This document shows positions 25,522 to 36,102 of a stretch of DNA of 64,000 nt, piece after piece. Below the pieces are notes generated by a model. That model searched no databases. It saw only the letters and a program-made list of their open reading frames with translations, and was not told the DNA's origin. Both the position numbers and the translations under genes were made by a program. Source of the DNA: Trema orientale (taxonomy: Eukaryota > Streptophyta > Magnoliopsida > Rosales > Cannabaceae); NCBI GenBank assembly GCA_002914845.1, contig JXTC01000186.1, forward strand, positions 90,004 to 154,003. Reading direction: 5' to 3'. Position 1 is the stretch's first letter. Each line of letters starts with the position of its first letter.

Positions 25522-25723
25522 GGATAACACTACACATCTTCACTTTTGTACCAAATTTTTTGGACCAACACATATGGCATGTAACTTATCACCAACTAAT
25601 TGGTGTGTTAAAACTTACCACAAATAGATTAAACATTATCACTAATTAAGTTGTGACAAATTAAATGCCACATGTGTTGGTATTAAAAATTTAGTATAAA
25701 AGTTGGTATCTTAAGCATTATCC
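25522..25723. mobile_element. Mutator-type MITE, copy 2
   Basis: A 202-bp palindromic element starting GGATAACAC and ending GCATTATCC. It shares the arm sequences of the element at 15764-15930 (TACCAAATTTTT, CCAACACATATGGCATGTAA). Flanks are TTTGCAAAA and TCTGCAAAA, a 9-bp target duplication with one mismatch. Confidence 0.75.
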
Positions 25724-26321
25724 TCTGCAAAATTCGGGCATTTCTAAAAAATTAAGGTAAATTGGGCATTTTATTAAAGCTTAGTGGATATTTATGGCAT
25801 TTTACTTCTATAATTTGTTTCTTATTATTTTATGTTTTGAGTACGTTAAGATTTATTTGTATTCTATTAGATTACAAGCCTAGGCTTTATATATGTTGGA
25901 CAATAACAATACTATATATTTATTATGTATGTGTATTAAGCTTTTAATTTTTTTGGGTACTATAAGATAGTAATGAACGTTATTTCTTTTATGAATTGGA
26001 TTAATGATTTGATTAGGGAAATTATGTGAAATACACCCTTTCTACATATAGTCGAGAGTTTAAATTACAAACAACCTTAGCTAAAACCTAGGAAAAGACA
26101 TAAGATTAAGTCAGAAATAATCTTAGCTGAAACCTAGGAAAAAATAAGCATTCTGTAAACTAGGAGCTATATACAAAAACATACAAACGAAAAAATAGAG
26201 TTCAATTAAGGAATTCAAAATCTTGAAATTCAAATGTCCTTAATCCTCTCAATATGCTCCTTCAATGTGGAGGATGGAAGAATTCCAATCTTGGACAAAA
26301 GAGGAAGAAGGCGTGAACCAA

Positions 26322-28536
26322 TACTACTAAAAAACTGCTTACCACAGCGCGTGTAGGGAAGGCATTGTGATAGAAGCTAAACAACCATGGCGCTTTTTAA
26401 GTGTCGTGATAGATACTTGAAGAACTACAGCGCCTTATAAGCGCCGTGGTATCTTAAATCATTTAACAGCGCCCAGCATGCGCCGTTATACATATATTTA
26501 AGTGCCGTGATAGAGGACCAACTTAAAAGACCCCAAAATCAAGCCCTGCCGAATCATTTCTCCCCCTCCAAATGGAAGCAGTCCTCTTTCCTCCAGTCGT
26601 GGCCAGCTCTCGCCCTTCCCTCATTTTCACCATTTTTTCGGATAAATAAGGTAAATCCAAGCTTTTAAACTCAAATTTATCACTAAAATTAGAATATCCA
26701 TTGTTTGAACTATGATTGACTGATTAATTTGTATAAATTTTATTTTTTTAGTTGTATTTGAAAATTATGAATTTGGAATCCTAAATTTTCAAATTAGAAT
26801 TCTTTGAGCATCCATTGATAATCTCTACTCTTGTAAGTATCTTTTGATTGTTTATTTACTAAAAATCTTATTTTTACTATGCTTTTCTATTTTAGTGTGA
26901 ATTAATCTGAATTTATGATATAATTAGAATTTATTATTTTGTAGATTATAGATATTGATATATCGAAATTTAGAATTCAAGATATGTTTTCTCCCAATTT
27001 CTACTAATTTGGAATTGAAGGCATGCTATACATGGTATGTGTTTGATAAAATGCCTAAGAGAGTATTAGTTTAATTGTTTAAAAATTATATATAGTATTT
27101 TTTTGATAAAATGTCTAAGAGAGTATTAGTTTGATTGTTTAGAAATGATGCATAGTATGTGTTTGATAAAATGTCTAAGAGACCAAGAGTTTGATTATTT
27201 AGAAATTATGCATAATATGTATTTGATAAAAGTCCTAAGAGAGTATTAGTTTAATTATTTAGAAATTATACATAGTATGTGTTTGATAAAATATCTAAGA
27301 GACTAAGAGTTTGATTGTTTAGAAATTATGCATAATATATGTTTGATAAAATGCCTAAGAGAGTATTAGTTTAATTATTTAGATATTATACATAAGAGTT
27401 TGATTTTTTAGAATACAACACTTGGTTCATATTTGACAACTATATAATACAAGACTTGGTTCATATTTGATTTTATACTTGTAGGTATTTATACCGTATG
27501 ATGACACCATATGGCCATCAAAATAAGTATATGTTCATAGATCCAAGTAGAGTTACTTGTCATGTACCCACTCAAAGATTATGCATGGTTTCCTCTAAAC
27601 TTAAGTCTCTGTAAGGAAATTGGTTTAACGATAATCGAGTAAGTTTTCTAGTAGTCATTTAATTATAGTTTAGTGAGTTTTCTTATAGTATTTTAGTTAT
27701 GGTTATTATCGCTAACATTTTTTTTGTTTTTCTTATATTTGTATCAATACAAAGCGCATTCAATATATATAATGCGGAGAAAGGGAAGCAAGGACAGCGC
27801 AAAATGGTCCAGTGTATAAGCAATTAAAGGTACTAGACTTCAATAAATAATACTTGTTGGGTATAAAATTATTTAAAACTGCTTATTTTTTCTAATCTCA
27901 TGTATAGTGTCCAAAACAACCGGTAAGTGTTGAATGTGGATTCTACATATGTAAATTTTCTACAATGGTATGTAACTTATATATGTTTCAATAGTTCTCT
28001 TCCAATTTAGAATTAATTTGATCAATCACTTTTTTTTTTTGTTGAATTTTTATCACTTTCTAATAAATAAGGTGTTTTATCATGTTAGTTTAGATTAGAA
28101 AACCAATGATCAAATTGTTATGTTAAGTAGCTCTATTATGTTGATATACTCATCTAGTTTCTTTTTATATTGTTGTATTAGTAATTTTTAGTTAGTGTTG
28201 TGTGTAAGTTTATATTTATGTTCCATTTTATTTGAAATATGGTATATGTCATGGATTTAGATTATATTTGTAAAAATCTAGGAGTATACAAAAATATATT
28301 AAAAATACCCTTAGAAATGGTTCACCATGACACGTATAGAGCACCTTAAAAAAAATGCCAATCAGGATACCAAGACGCTCTAAAAGCGCCTTAGTTGGTC
28401 TACCAAGGCACTTCTCAGACGCCGTGGTAGATCAAGACCTACTATGGCACCCAAATACACGGCGCTTTTGTAGGCGCCGTAGTAGGCTTTTCAAGGTACT
28501 TTTGAAGCGTCATGGTAGGCACTTTTTGTAGTAGTG
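26322..28536. mobile_element. Non-autonomous CACTA (En/Spm) element nested in the copia relic
   Basis: A 2,215-bp element with CACTA-type inverted ends. The right end read inward is CACTACTACAAAAAGTGCC. The left end is TACTACTAAAAAACTGC, with its first C changed to T. It has a perfect 3-bp target duplication CAA (26319-26321, 28537-28539), the hallmark of the superfamily. Both subterminal regions (to about 26515 and from about 28320) carry many degenerate GCGCCGTGGTAG-like repeats in both orientations, as known for transposase-binding sites of CACTA elements. I find no transposase gene inside. The interior holds a 60-bp tandem array and leader-like DNA of unknown origin near 26520-26660 and 27480-27610. 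Confidence 0.88.
27036..27400. repeat. 60-bp tandem array inside the CACTA element
   Basis: Six to seven copies with an exact 60-bp period, each containing GTTTGATAAAATGYCTAAGA followed by a TTWGAAATTAT segment. From 27121 onwards, copies carrying GAGTATTAG alternate with copies carrying GACYAAGAG, suggesting that part of the array grew as a 120-bp dimer. A truncated copy (AAGAGTTTGATTTTTTAG) follows near 27394-27411. Confidence 0.9.
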
Positions 28537-30240
28537 CAATGATGGACTTAGTGAGAGCATCAGCAAGTTGATTAGCTAACGCTACATATGAGATGCGTAG
28601 AGAGCCCTCCAGAACTTTGTCTCGTGGAAATCAACGGAGATGTGCTTTATTTTGGAGTGAAAAGTGGGGTTTGCCATTGGTATATTGCACCAATATTGTC
28701 ACAATAAACGACCGGAGTATATACTTCGTAGAGAAATTCCAAGTTCACCAAGAAAAGACTCGATCCAAATAATTTCTGCAGCAGCGAAGAAGACCGCACA
28801 ATACTCCACCTTTGTGGAGGATCGTGCCACGAATTTTTGTTTCTTTGAACTCTATAAGACGAGGTTATGCTTGAGAAAAAATACATTCGCATCTAGTAGA
28901 TATGTGATCGTCATGATTGCAAGCTGAATCTGTGTCCAAAAATGCATAAAGAACTAAAGGTGAGGCATGTCGCAAAAAGGACCAAGATAATATCTCGTAG
29001 ATATCGCAATAGGCATTTAACTGGAGTCCAATGAGTTGTAGTAGGCCAGTGTATAATTTAAGATAACTCGCTAACACTAAATGCAATATTTGGTCGTACG
29101 AGAGAGAAAGGTATTATAAACCACCAACCACAAACCTATATTCAGAAGGTTTATCAAGAGGAGTGCCATCAGTAAAGAGAGGAACCCGGTTCAGTGACAT
29201 AGGGGACATGACTTCTTTGGCATCATTCATCTTGGCCCATTCTTTGGCATCATTCATCTTGGCCCTGAATAGGAGTTTTGAAATTAATATACTTTCTCCT
29301 AGACAAGAACAAGCCTGATGCAATGGAAACTACTTCTATACTAAGAAAGAAGGATAAAATTTCCAAATCCTTTACTGAAAACCGGTGAGCAATGTCGTTA
29401 ACAAAATAAGTAAGAAACACATTATCACTTCTTATTTAAATTAAGTCCTCCACAAGACTTAACAGAAAAACAGTTTGTCCAGAGTGAGCATAAATAAATA
29501 GAGAGGTATCAGGTTTCGAGTTATTTTGAAAACTAATGGATTCCAAAAATTACTTCAACTTACAATACCATGCCTTTGGCGCATGTTTAATTGACACACT
29601 TGATTTGGAAATTGTTTATCAATGAAGCCAGCCGGTCGAGATACGAAGACGTGTTCTTGCAAGTGACCTCGGAGAGGAAGGTGTTGTTAACTTTGAGTTA
29701 ATGTAACGACTAGCCAGATAAGAGTACATTGAACTAAATGGAGTATAAATTGACATACTAGAAACAAATTAGGGTACTTTGTGGCTCTTATTACATTGAC
29801 AAGCATTATTAGAAAAATCTGAAAGATCACTAGACGACACAGACAACTTTTGAGAGGATACTAAGTGACACAATACTTTCATGGATGGATGACCTAGACA
29901 TGAGTGCCAGTTAACCAGTATATTTAATGATCAAAAATGCAATTAATGGTTCCGTAATAGGCATAGTTTTTGGTCACTCATAAACTCCAACCTTAACTGG
30001 TCCTCGCAATGGAGCTCCCGTCTTCAAATCCTTCATAACAAAACCATATGGTAAGAACTCAACTGGGACTTGGTTAGATGAACAAAGTCTGGAAACTGAA
30101 ATCAAGTTCTTCCGCATATGTGGCACATAAGTCACATTATTCAATTTAAAACACCTATTTGGTGATGATAAAGAGACAAAGCCATGTGGGTAATTTTAAG
30201 ACCTGAGCCATCGCCAATATCGATGTTATATGTATGCAGG

Positions 30241-30662
30241 AAATGGATTTTTTATTTTATTTTTCTGAATGGGATACTTAATTATAAAAGATATAATGTT
30301 AATAGGTTAAATAGCCAATAAAAATTTTATGAAAAAAGTTTAACTGAGAATCAATTAAAAATGGGTAAAAAGAGAGTAGATATTTGCAAACATTTAAAAT
30401 ATCAGGGTATTAATTCAAAAGTCAAAGATCAGATTAGTTTTTGGAGAAAACCAAATGTCAAAGGTTTTTTCTTTTTAATAACGTCATTAACCATATTTAT
30501 AATATAAGATATAAATTGAATAAAGGAACGCTATACATGGTTGCGTTTGACGCTACTACCTAAGCAATATTCTCCATTGTATGGGAGTGGGACTACTATA
30601 AACACTGATGGTAAAACCTGTATGAGCATAAATATGTAGTTGTCCTGTAAGAAACCAACTTG
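30241..30662. other. Unassigned AT-rich spacer
   Basis: Between the copia relic and the long-inverted-repeat element. No motif recognised. Confidence 0.45.
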
Positions 30663-31606
30663 AGAAGGGTTAATGTCACAAATGATCCTGAACTATTTAA
30701 ATTATGACAATTTGGTCCTCAAAGTTCTAATTAAAGCAAATAACTCTTGAACTTTCCGATTTGCAGTAATTTGATCCTTAAATTATTTAAATTGTAATTT
30801 CTTATTAAATTTATAACCAAAAATACACGTTAAGACCACGTGGTAGCATATGAAATTGTATTTAAAAGGTAAATTCAGAATTTTAAGCATAAAAATGAAC
30901 TATCATATAATATTTTTCCCCCTAAATTTGTAATTCTATGAATCTTTAAAAATGTAAATAATAAATATTTTTTTAGGAAATTGAGGCGAAAATCCATTTT
31001 CTTAGTCGAAATGTACATTTAGATACTCAATCTTTTTTTCTAACTGTAATAGTACATTCCGTCCAAATTTTGATACAACAGCTAAATTTTTCCGTTAAAT
31101 GTCACCTCAGGGAATACGTGTCGCCATTCGAGGTTAATTATAATTTTAAAAACGTAAAAAAAAAAAAAAACGAAGAAAAATTTGGAAAATGAAAAATAAA
31201 TTTTTTAAAAAGTTTAAAAAATTCAAATAAATAAATTCAAAAAAAAAGTTCTAAAAAACAAAAAAAATAGAATATATATATAGATAATAATACATATATA
31301 TATAATTAAGAAAATTAAAAAGGAAAATCGTTATTAAAAAGAGCTAATAACAATAGCATCAAGAAGTCATCTCCTCCTTTACTGGGAGATTTAGAGCCCA
31401 AAATCTAACCCTTTATAAAAAATAAAAAATAAATATTTATATACAAGTAAATATCTTTCTTTTCTTCTTCTTCTTCTTCTTCTTTTCTCGTCTTGGGCAT
31501 CAACAAAAAAAAGAGCTAAAAACGATTAGTCAATCTTTTACATGGAATCATTTATTTTAGGAGCTAACTCTAGTGGGTTTTGTTTTGTTTTGTTGAAGAA
31601 GCTAAC

Positions 31607-32360
31607 CTTGACCAGAGTTGCAGTGGAGCAAACGGCACTGTCGATCAAGACCCTGTAAAAAAAACCATAGAAAGAAAGGTCAAGTCGGAGAAAAGCTATA
31701 ATCTTTGAAGAAGTCTAACCAATAAGATTGTGTTCAAATCAGTAAAGTTTAAGAAATCAGGTGAAAGGAAAAGTCAGAAAAAAATTTAAAGTAATAGTCA
31801 TATTGTGAAAATTGATAATATGGGTATTAGAGATTTTCAACTGGGGAGTTGAAATTATTTTTGAGGGGAAAAGAAAAAAAGAATTCCAGTAAACTCGAAG
31901 GGAGATTAAGCAAAAGATTTGAATTAGCGGAAATAAGAAGCTTACTTAATAAACAAATAAAGAAATTTCATGAAAAAGGAAAGTAAAGGGTACCTGGGGA
32001 CCAAAGAGAACGATTTAGAACCCAAAATTCGAATCAGAAAATTTTGCAGAGACAAATGGAGAAGATGAAAACCCAATAAGGAAACTACATAAACTATGGT
32101 AGCAAAATACAAAGAGAATTAAAAATCAGATAAAACCCAGAAAAGTTTGGAAGCTATAAGAAACTGACCTGGGTGTGTTCATGCAGCGAACGAGCTTTTC
32201 ATACTTATCCAAAAAAGCTGGCCACTACATGTTTCTCTCTGCTTCTTATCTTCCCTTTAAGAGCCCTTTAGAGCAAACTAGTCTGCAAAAAAAAGAGAAA
32301 ACAAATCTCTGCAAAAAAAGGTTGCAAGTCGCACAGACAGAGAGTGGAGAAGAAGAGGGT
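31607..32360 (-). pseudogene. Captured fragment of an ACR (ACT-domain repeat) gene
   Basis: On the minus strand two exons keep canonical borders. Exon A ends at 32169 and reads DKYEKLVRCMNTPR, followed by the donor GTCAGT. Exon B is 31607-31652, preceded by TTTTTTTACAG, and reads VLIDSAVCSTATLVK, followed by GTTAGC. Joined in phase (AG plus G), they match the N terminus of plant ACR proteins (EYEKLIRRMNPPR-VVID-x-VC-x-TATLVKV), including the intron position. The parental protein is a uridylyltransferase-like ACT-domain sensor. The start is destroyed here: an ATG is followed at once by TAG near 32226-32231, and nothing beyond exon B is present. Upstream DNA to about 32360 looks like 5' untranslated sequence. 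Confidence 0.75.
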
Positions 32361-32563
32361 ATTTTTTAGATTTTTGAACTTATTTCTTTTTTTCTTAATT
32401 TATCTTTCATTTTCCAAATTTTTATTCATTTTTTACGTTTTAAAATTGTAATTAACCTCGTAAGGCTAAACGTATCGGTATTTGACAGAAAAATTTGATG
32501 ATTGCAAAAAAAATTTAGAAGAAAGGTACTATCACTGTCAGGAAAAAAATATATTTAATATAT

Positions 32564-32735
32564 GGGGATGGCTACGGTAGGGGCGTCCCTACGTAGGGTC
32601 ATGCCTTAATTATCGTTGGATGGGAATTTGTGGGGAATAACGAGAATCTGTGGAGAATCTATTTATATACAGATTCCCATCCAACGGTGAATAGACAGGG
32701 TCCTACGTAGGGGCGCCCCTACTGTAGACGCGCCC
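32564..32735. mobile_element. 172-bp Mutator-type MITE nested in the right arm
   Basis: Inverted ends of about 40 bp share GTAGGGGCGYCCCTACGTAGG on both sides in inverse orientation. They are bounded by a perfect 9-bp duplication TTAATATAT at 32555-32563 and 32736-32744. Removing the element restores continuity of the surrounding inverted-repeat arm, so it inserted later. Confidence 0.88.
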
Positions 32736-32984
32736 TTAATATATAAGTGTAAATTTCAACTAAAAAAATAGACCTTTATCACTTTTTTTTTTCTTTTTTC
32801 CTCTAAATCATTTATGTTTAGTTTATTTTCATTAAAATATATTTGTGTTTTTATCAAAACTTAACAGAAAGTTACAATTTAGATAATACAAGAATCAAAT
32901 TATTTTAAATCAAAAAATTTAAAGACTTAATTACCACAATTAGAACTTTGAGGACTGAATGTCACAAATTAGAAATATCAACGT

Positions 32985-33530
32985 GGGTCAGCCCACATTC
33001 TGAAAAAAAAAAAGTACGGTATCGGTCCGACCTGACTCACATTAATGTGGGCTTGGGCCGACCTGTTACATATAGTTGAAGACGGGCTGGACATCAGTAA
33101 TAGGCTCATCGGTCTGGCCCGGCCCATATTTCTAGAGGCCCATATTAGACCCACATTTAGTCATTTTTATATATTATTTTGAATATTTTTATTTATATGC
33201 TTTTAATATTATTTATTTACTTAATTTTATTTATTTTCAATTTATTCAAAATTTAAAAGAATATGAATGTGTTTTAAGCCCATATTTCAGTCCATATCAG
33301 CACATATTTGATATTTTAAAGTATAAAATAATAATGAAATTAGGCTTATGTTTGGCCTGCATAGACACGACCGGCACGATCCACGTGCATAAATTATGAA
33401 CTGAGCCTGTGGACCATGCTAAACCTCTTAATAAGAATATGGACCGAACTGTCCCACATTTTAGATGGACCGAACCTAGACCCAATATAAAACCCGTGTA
33501 AACTTATCACTTTGCATCTCTACCACAAAT
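32985..33530. repeat. Degenerate GGCCC-rich interspersed repeat
   Basis: Repeated short words such as GTGGGCTTGGGCC, GGCCCGGCCC, AGGCCCATATTAG and AAGCCCATATTTCAG in both orientations, typical of eroded plant transposon ends. No boundaries or coding sequence could be fixed. Confidence 0.35.
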
Positions 33531-33812
33531 TGGATAATTCACGAATCATTTGTGCCATAAACCTATTTGAGTAAAGAAAAAAGGGACACAAATTAAACGA
33601 CGTCAAAGTCAACTTAATCTTTAAATAAACCAGCTACCAAGAGGCAACTCAGTATTTTTCAATTTTCATTACGTCCATCACGTTCACGTAAAAAAATTCC
33701 ACTCTTATTTTTGTATTTTAAAAGAAATCCATTACGATTTTCACGTGGGATACTTTACACATGTACATATTATGAGACAACACTTATCAAGATATAACTT
33801 TATTCACTTTTA

Positions 33813-34002
33813 AAAGGTGATCGAAGTAGTAAGACGCTCTATGCTCTATTTTAAGGTCTTTTCTTATTTACGGAGAATAAGGTCAAAGATTTGAGTTCCC
33901 GTATCACTCTTTGGTGCCCAATCATTGGTAGTTTTGAAAAGTGCCCCGTAAGTCGTAACGGAATCTCATCAGTCTTTTCTATTAAAAAAAAAAAAAAAAA
34001 AA
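33813..34002 (+). mobile_element. Possible second tRNA-derived SINE
   Basis: A box-A-like TAGTAAGACGCTC (about 33828-33840) and a box-B-like GATTTGAGTTCCC (about 33888-33900) precede an A-run ending at 34002. Target duplications were not found and both boxes are degenerate. Confidence 0.4.
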
Positions 34003-34442
34003 TCTAGTCCTTCCCGAGACGCTGCATTGCAAGATCCATCTTTTGTCTCTATAGTAAACGGGGTACGGACGTCTCAATAAGACTGGTAATGCGCTTTTAT
34101 CTAATCCATCATTATCTCTTAACTGCACTATATTATTATTATTATTAATATTCAAACCCAAACTTCTTTTCTCACACTTTTAGGAAAAAAATGATAATAA
34201 TAATTTCCCGGTTTCGAAGGTTGCATACTCCTATTATTATATGTAATGAACATTGAATTTTTCTAATTTGATACCCTGTAGTTTGTGTACAGCCCTAATT
34301 TTGTGACTTTTGTTCTTGCAAATACGATTGATTTTTTATGAATTCGACTAGTTTGGGCAATCGACGTCTTTTTTTTTTTTGGGTGAATCTCATTGTTGAC
34401 TTTTAGTGGGCGTTGATTTTCTGAGTTTGGAGAAGTGAAACA

Positions 34443-36059
34443 ATGGCGTCTTCTCCTCCATTCGAGGTTGAGGATGATCAAACCGATGAGGATTTCTTTG
34501 ACAAGTTGGTTAACGATGAGGTTGATTATACTGGATCCATGCCTAGTGTTGCTGAGAATATTGTTTCGGATGAAGCTAACGCGTTATCCAATTTGGCCAT
34601 TTCGGAACCGGATTCTGCTAAGGTGGACTCTGGTGGCGATGTTGGTTTTGGGATTCATGGTGATTTGGGTGAGAAAGATGAGAGTACATCGGAATCTATG
34701 GATGCCCATGTGGGCTCTTTGGTCGCTAAGGAAGCCGTTTCGCCGATTCTCGAAAATTCGAATGAGAGTAGTGAAGTTGGGTTGGATGGTCGAGAGGGTA
34801 AGAGTAGTGAGTCTGAGGCAGGAAAGGTGAAAGAGGTTCAATGGGATTCGTTTAATTCGGATTCACATCTTCACCTTGGAAGCGGGTACCGGTCTTATTC
34901 GGATCTTTTTACTGCCATGGAAGGTAATTCTGAGGACCCTTTTGCGAATGTGTTTGTTGAAGGCAAGTCAGTGGCTCAATCTAGTGTTGCAGATGTGGCT
35001 ATGGAAAGCTCAGTTGCTGATCTGGGTTCTTCTAGTGTTAAGCATGGAGAGGAGCAGTACTATGGAACAGCTCAGGAGCAGAATGTAAATGGACAAGATT
35101 TAAGTAGTAGTCACTATTGGGAAAATCTTTATCCGGGATGGAAGTATGATCCGAATACTGGGCAATGGTATCAGTTAGAGGGTTACAATGTCAGTGGAAA
35201 TACTAGTGAAATTGCGAATTATAGTGCAAATTTGCAGGAGAGTTCTCACTTGGCTTCTCGGTCTGCACAATCTGAAAGCAATGTTTCTGAATGGAACCAA
35301 GTTTATCAGGGGAAAACAGAATATCCTGCACACATGGTGTTTGATCCTCAGTACCCCGGATGGTATTATGATTCGCTTTCACAAGAATGGAAGGTGTTGG
35401 ATTCTTACACTCCAGCTGTAGATTACTCCAAAGGTGTTGATAGTAAACAACAATATCTCACTAAGACACAGGAGAACTATGGAACACAGAACTGGGATGT
35501 GTCCATGAGCAGTTACAATCAGCAAAATGCGAGTATGTGGCAGACTCAGCAATCTGCGCAGAGTGTTACTATTGGCTATGCTGGAAGCCAGCAATTAGGG
35601 AACCAGTATGCTTTAAAAGATCATAGAAGTGATTCGGTGAATCAACATCAAACAAAGTTCAATCTCTCGGGATCAGTTTCTTACTATGAAAGCACTAATC
35701 CTTCAGGAAACTTTGCTCAGCTTCATAATCAGACCAATGAGGACAAACCTCAAGAGACGAATTTCTCATTTTCTCAGTTTGATAGTCAGAGCTCAATACT
35801 TGTTTCTCAGCAACCACTCGAAAGCGAAACTTCATTCTCTCAGGCGGTCAGTGAAGAGAGGACATCTGCAGGACGACCTCCACATGCTCTTGTTACTTTT
35901 GGATTTGGTGGAAAACTTATTGTCATGAAAGATGCTACTTCTTTTCATGCAAATTCAACTCATGGAATCCAGGTTAGCCTCTCCTCTCTTTTTAAATTCC
36001 ATTATATATTTCCTAAACACGCACACACACGAATCTACATGTTTTCTGGTGCTTGTTTT

Positions 36060-36102
<43 letters not shown>

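Larger units (their letters stand above)
26220..30240 (-). mobile_element. Reverse-strand Ty1/copia relic, split by a CACTA element
   Basis: Read on the minus strand from 30240 downwards, pieces of a copia pol occur in order. Protease-linker sequence (NVTYVPHMRKNLISVSRL-like, about 30000-30230) comes first, then GAG-pre-integrase remains (about 29740-29930, ending in HKVP). An abrupt junction near 29690 lacks the integrase core. Reverse transcriptase follows (FVSRPAGFIDK near 29640, SRAWYCKLK near 29570, GTPLDKPSEYRFVVGGL near 29115-29165), then RNase H (VVYCDNIGAIY near 28690). A further piece of its 3' end (ILPSSTLKEHIERIKDI, 26235-26285) lies beyond the CACTA insertion. Many stops and frameshifts. 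No LTR pair recognised. Confidence 0.8.
30663..32980. mobile_element. Long-inverted-repeat element carrying ACR gene exons
   Basis: The outer and inner parts of 30663-31215 reappear in inverse orientation in 32375-32980. The clearest matches are GGTCCTCAAAGTTCTAATT near 30715 with its inverse near 32945, and CGAGGTTAATTATAATTTTAAA near 31130 with its inverse near 32440. The arms are imperfect, several hundred bp long, and surround about 1.15 kb of unique DNA with two exons of an ACT-domain-repeat gene. The right arm is interrupted by a separate 172-bp MITE. I could not find a clear target duplication, so the superfamily is open. Long inverted repeats and captured gene pieces are most like Pack-type Mutator elements. 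Confidence 0.65.

Noticed and set aside
27036..27411. Regular repeats that could suggest a CRISPR array
   Set aside because: The whole 60-bp unit repeats, with no unique spacers between repeats, and it sits in a plant CACTA element.
32175..32369. 64-codon open frame on the plus strand over the ACR exon
   Set aside because: Antisense to the captured ACR exon. The match to the ACR family is on the minus strand.
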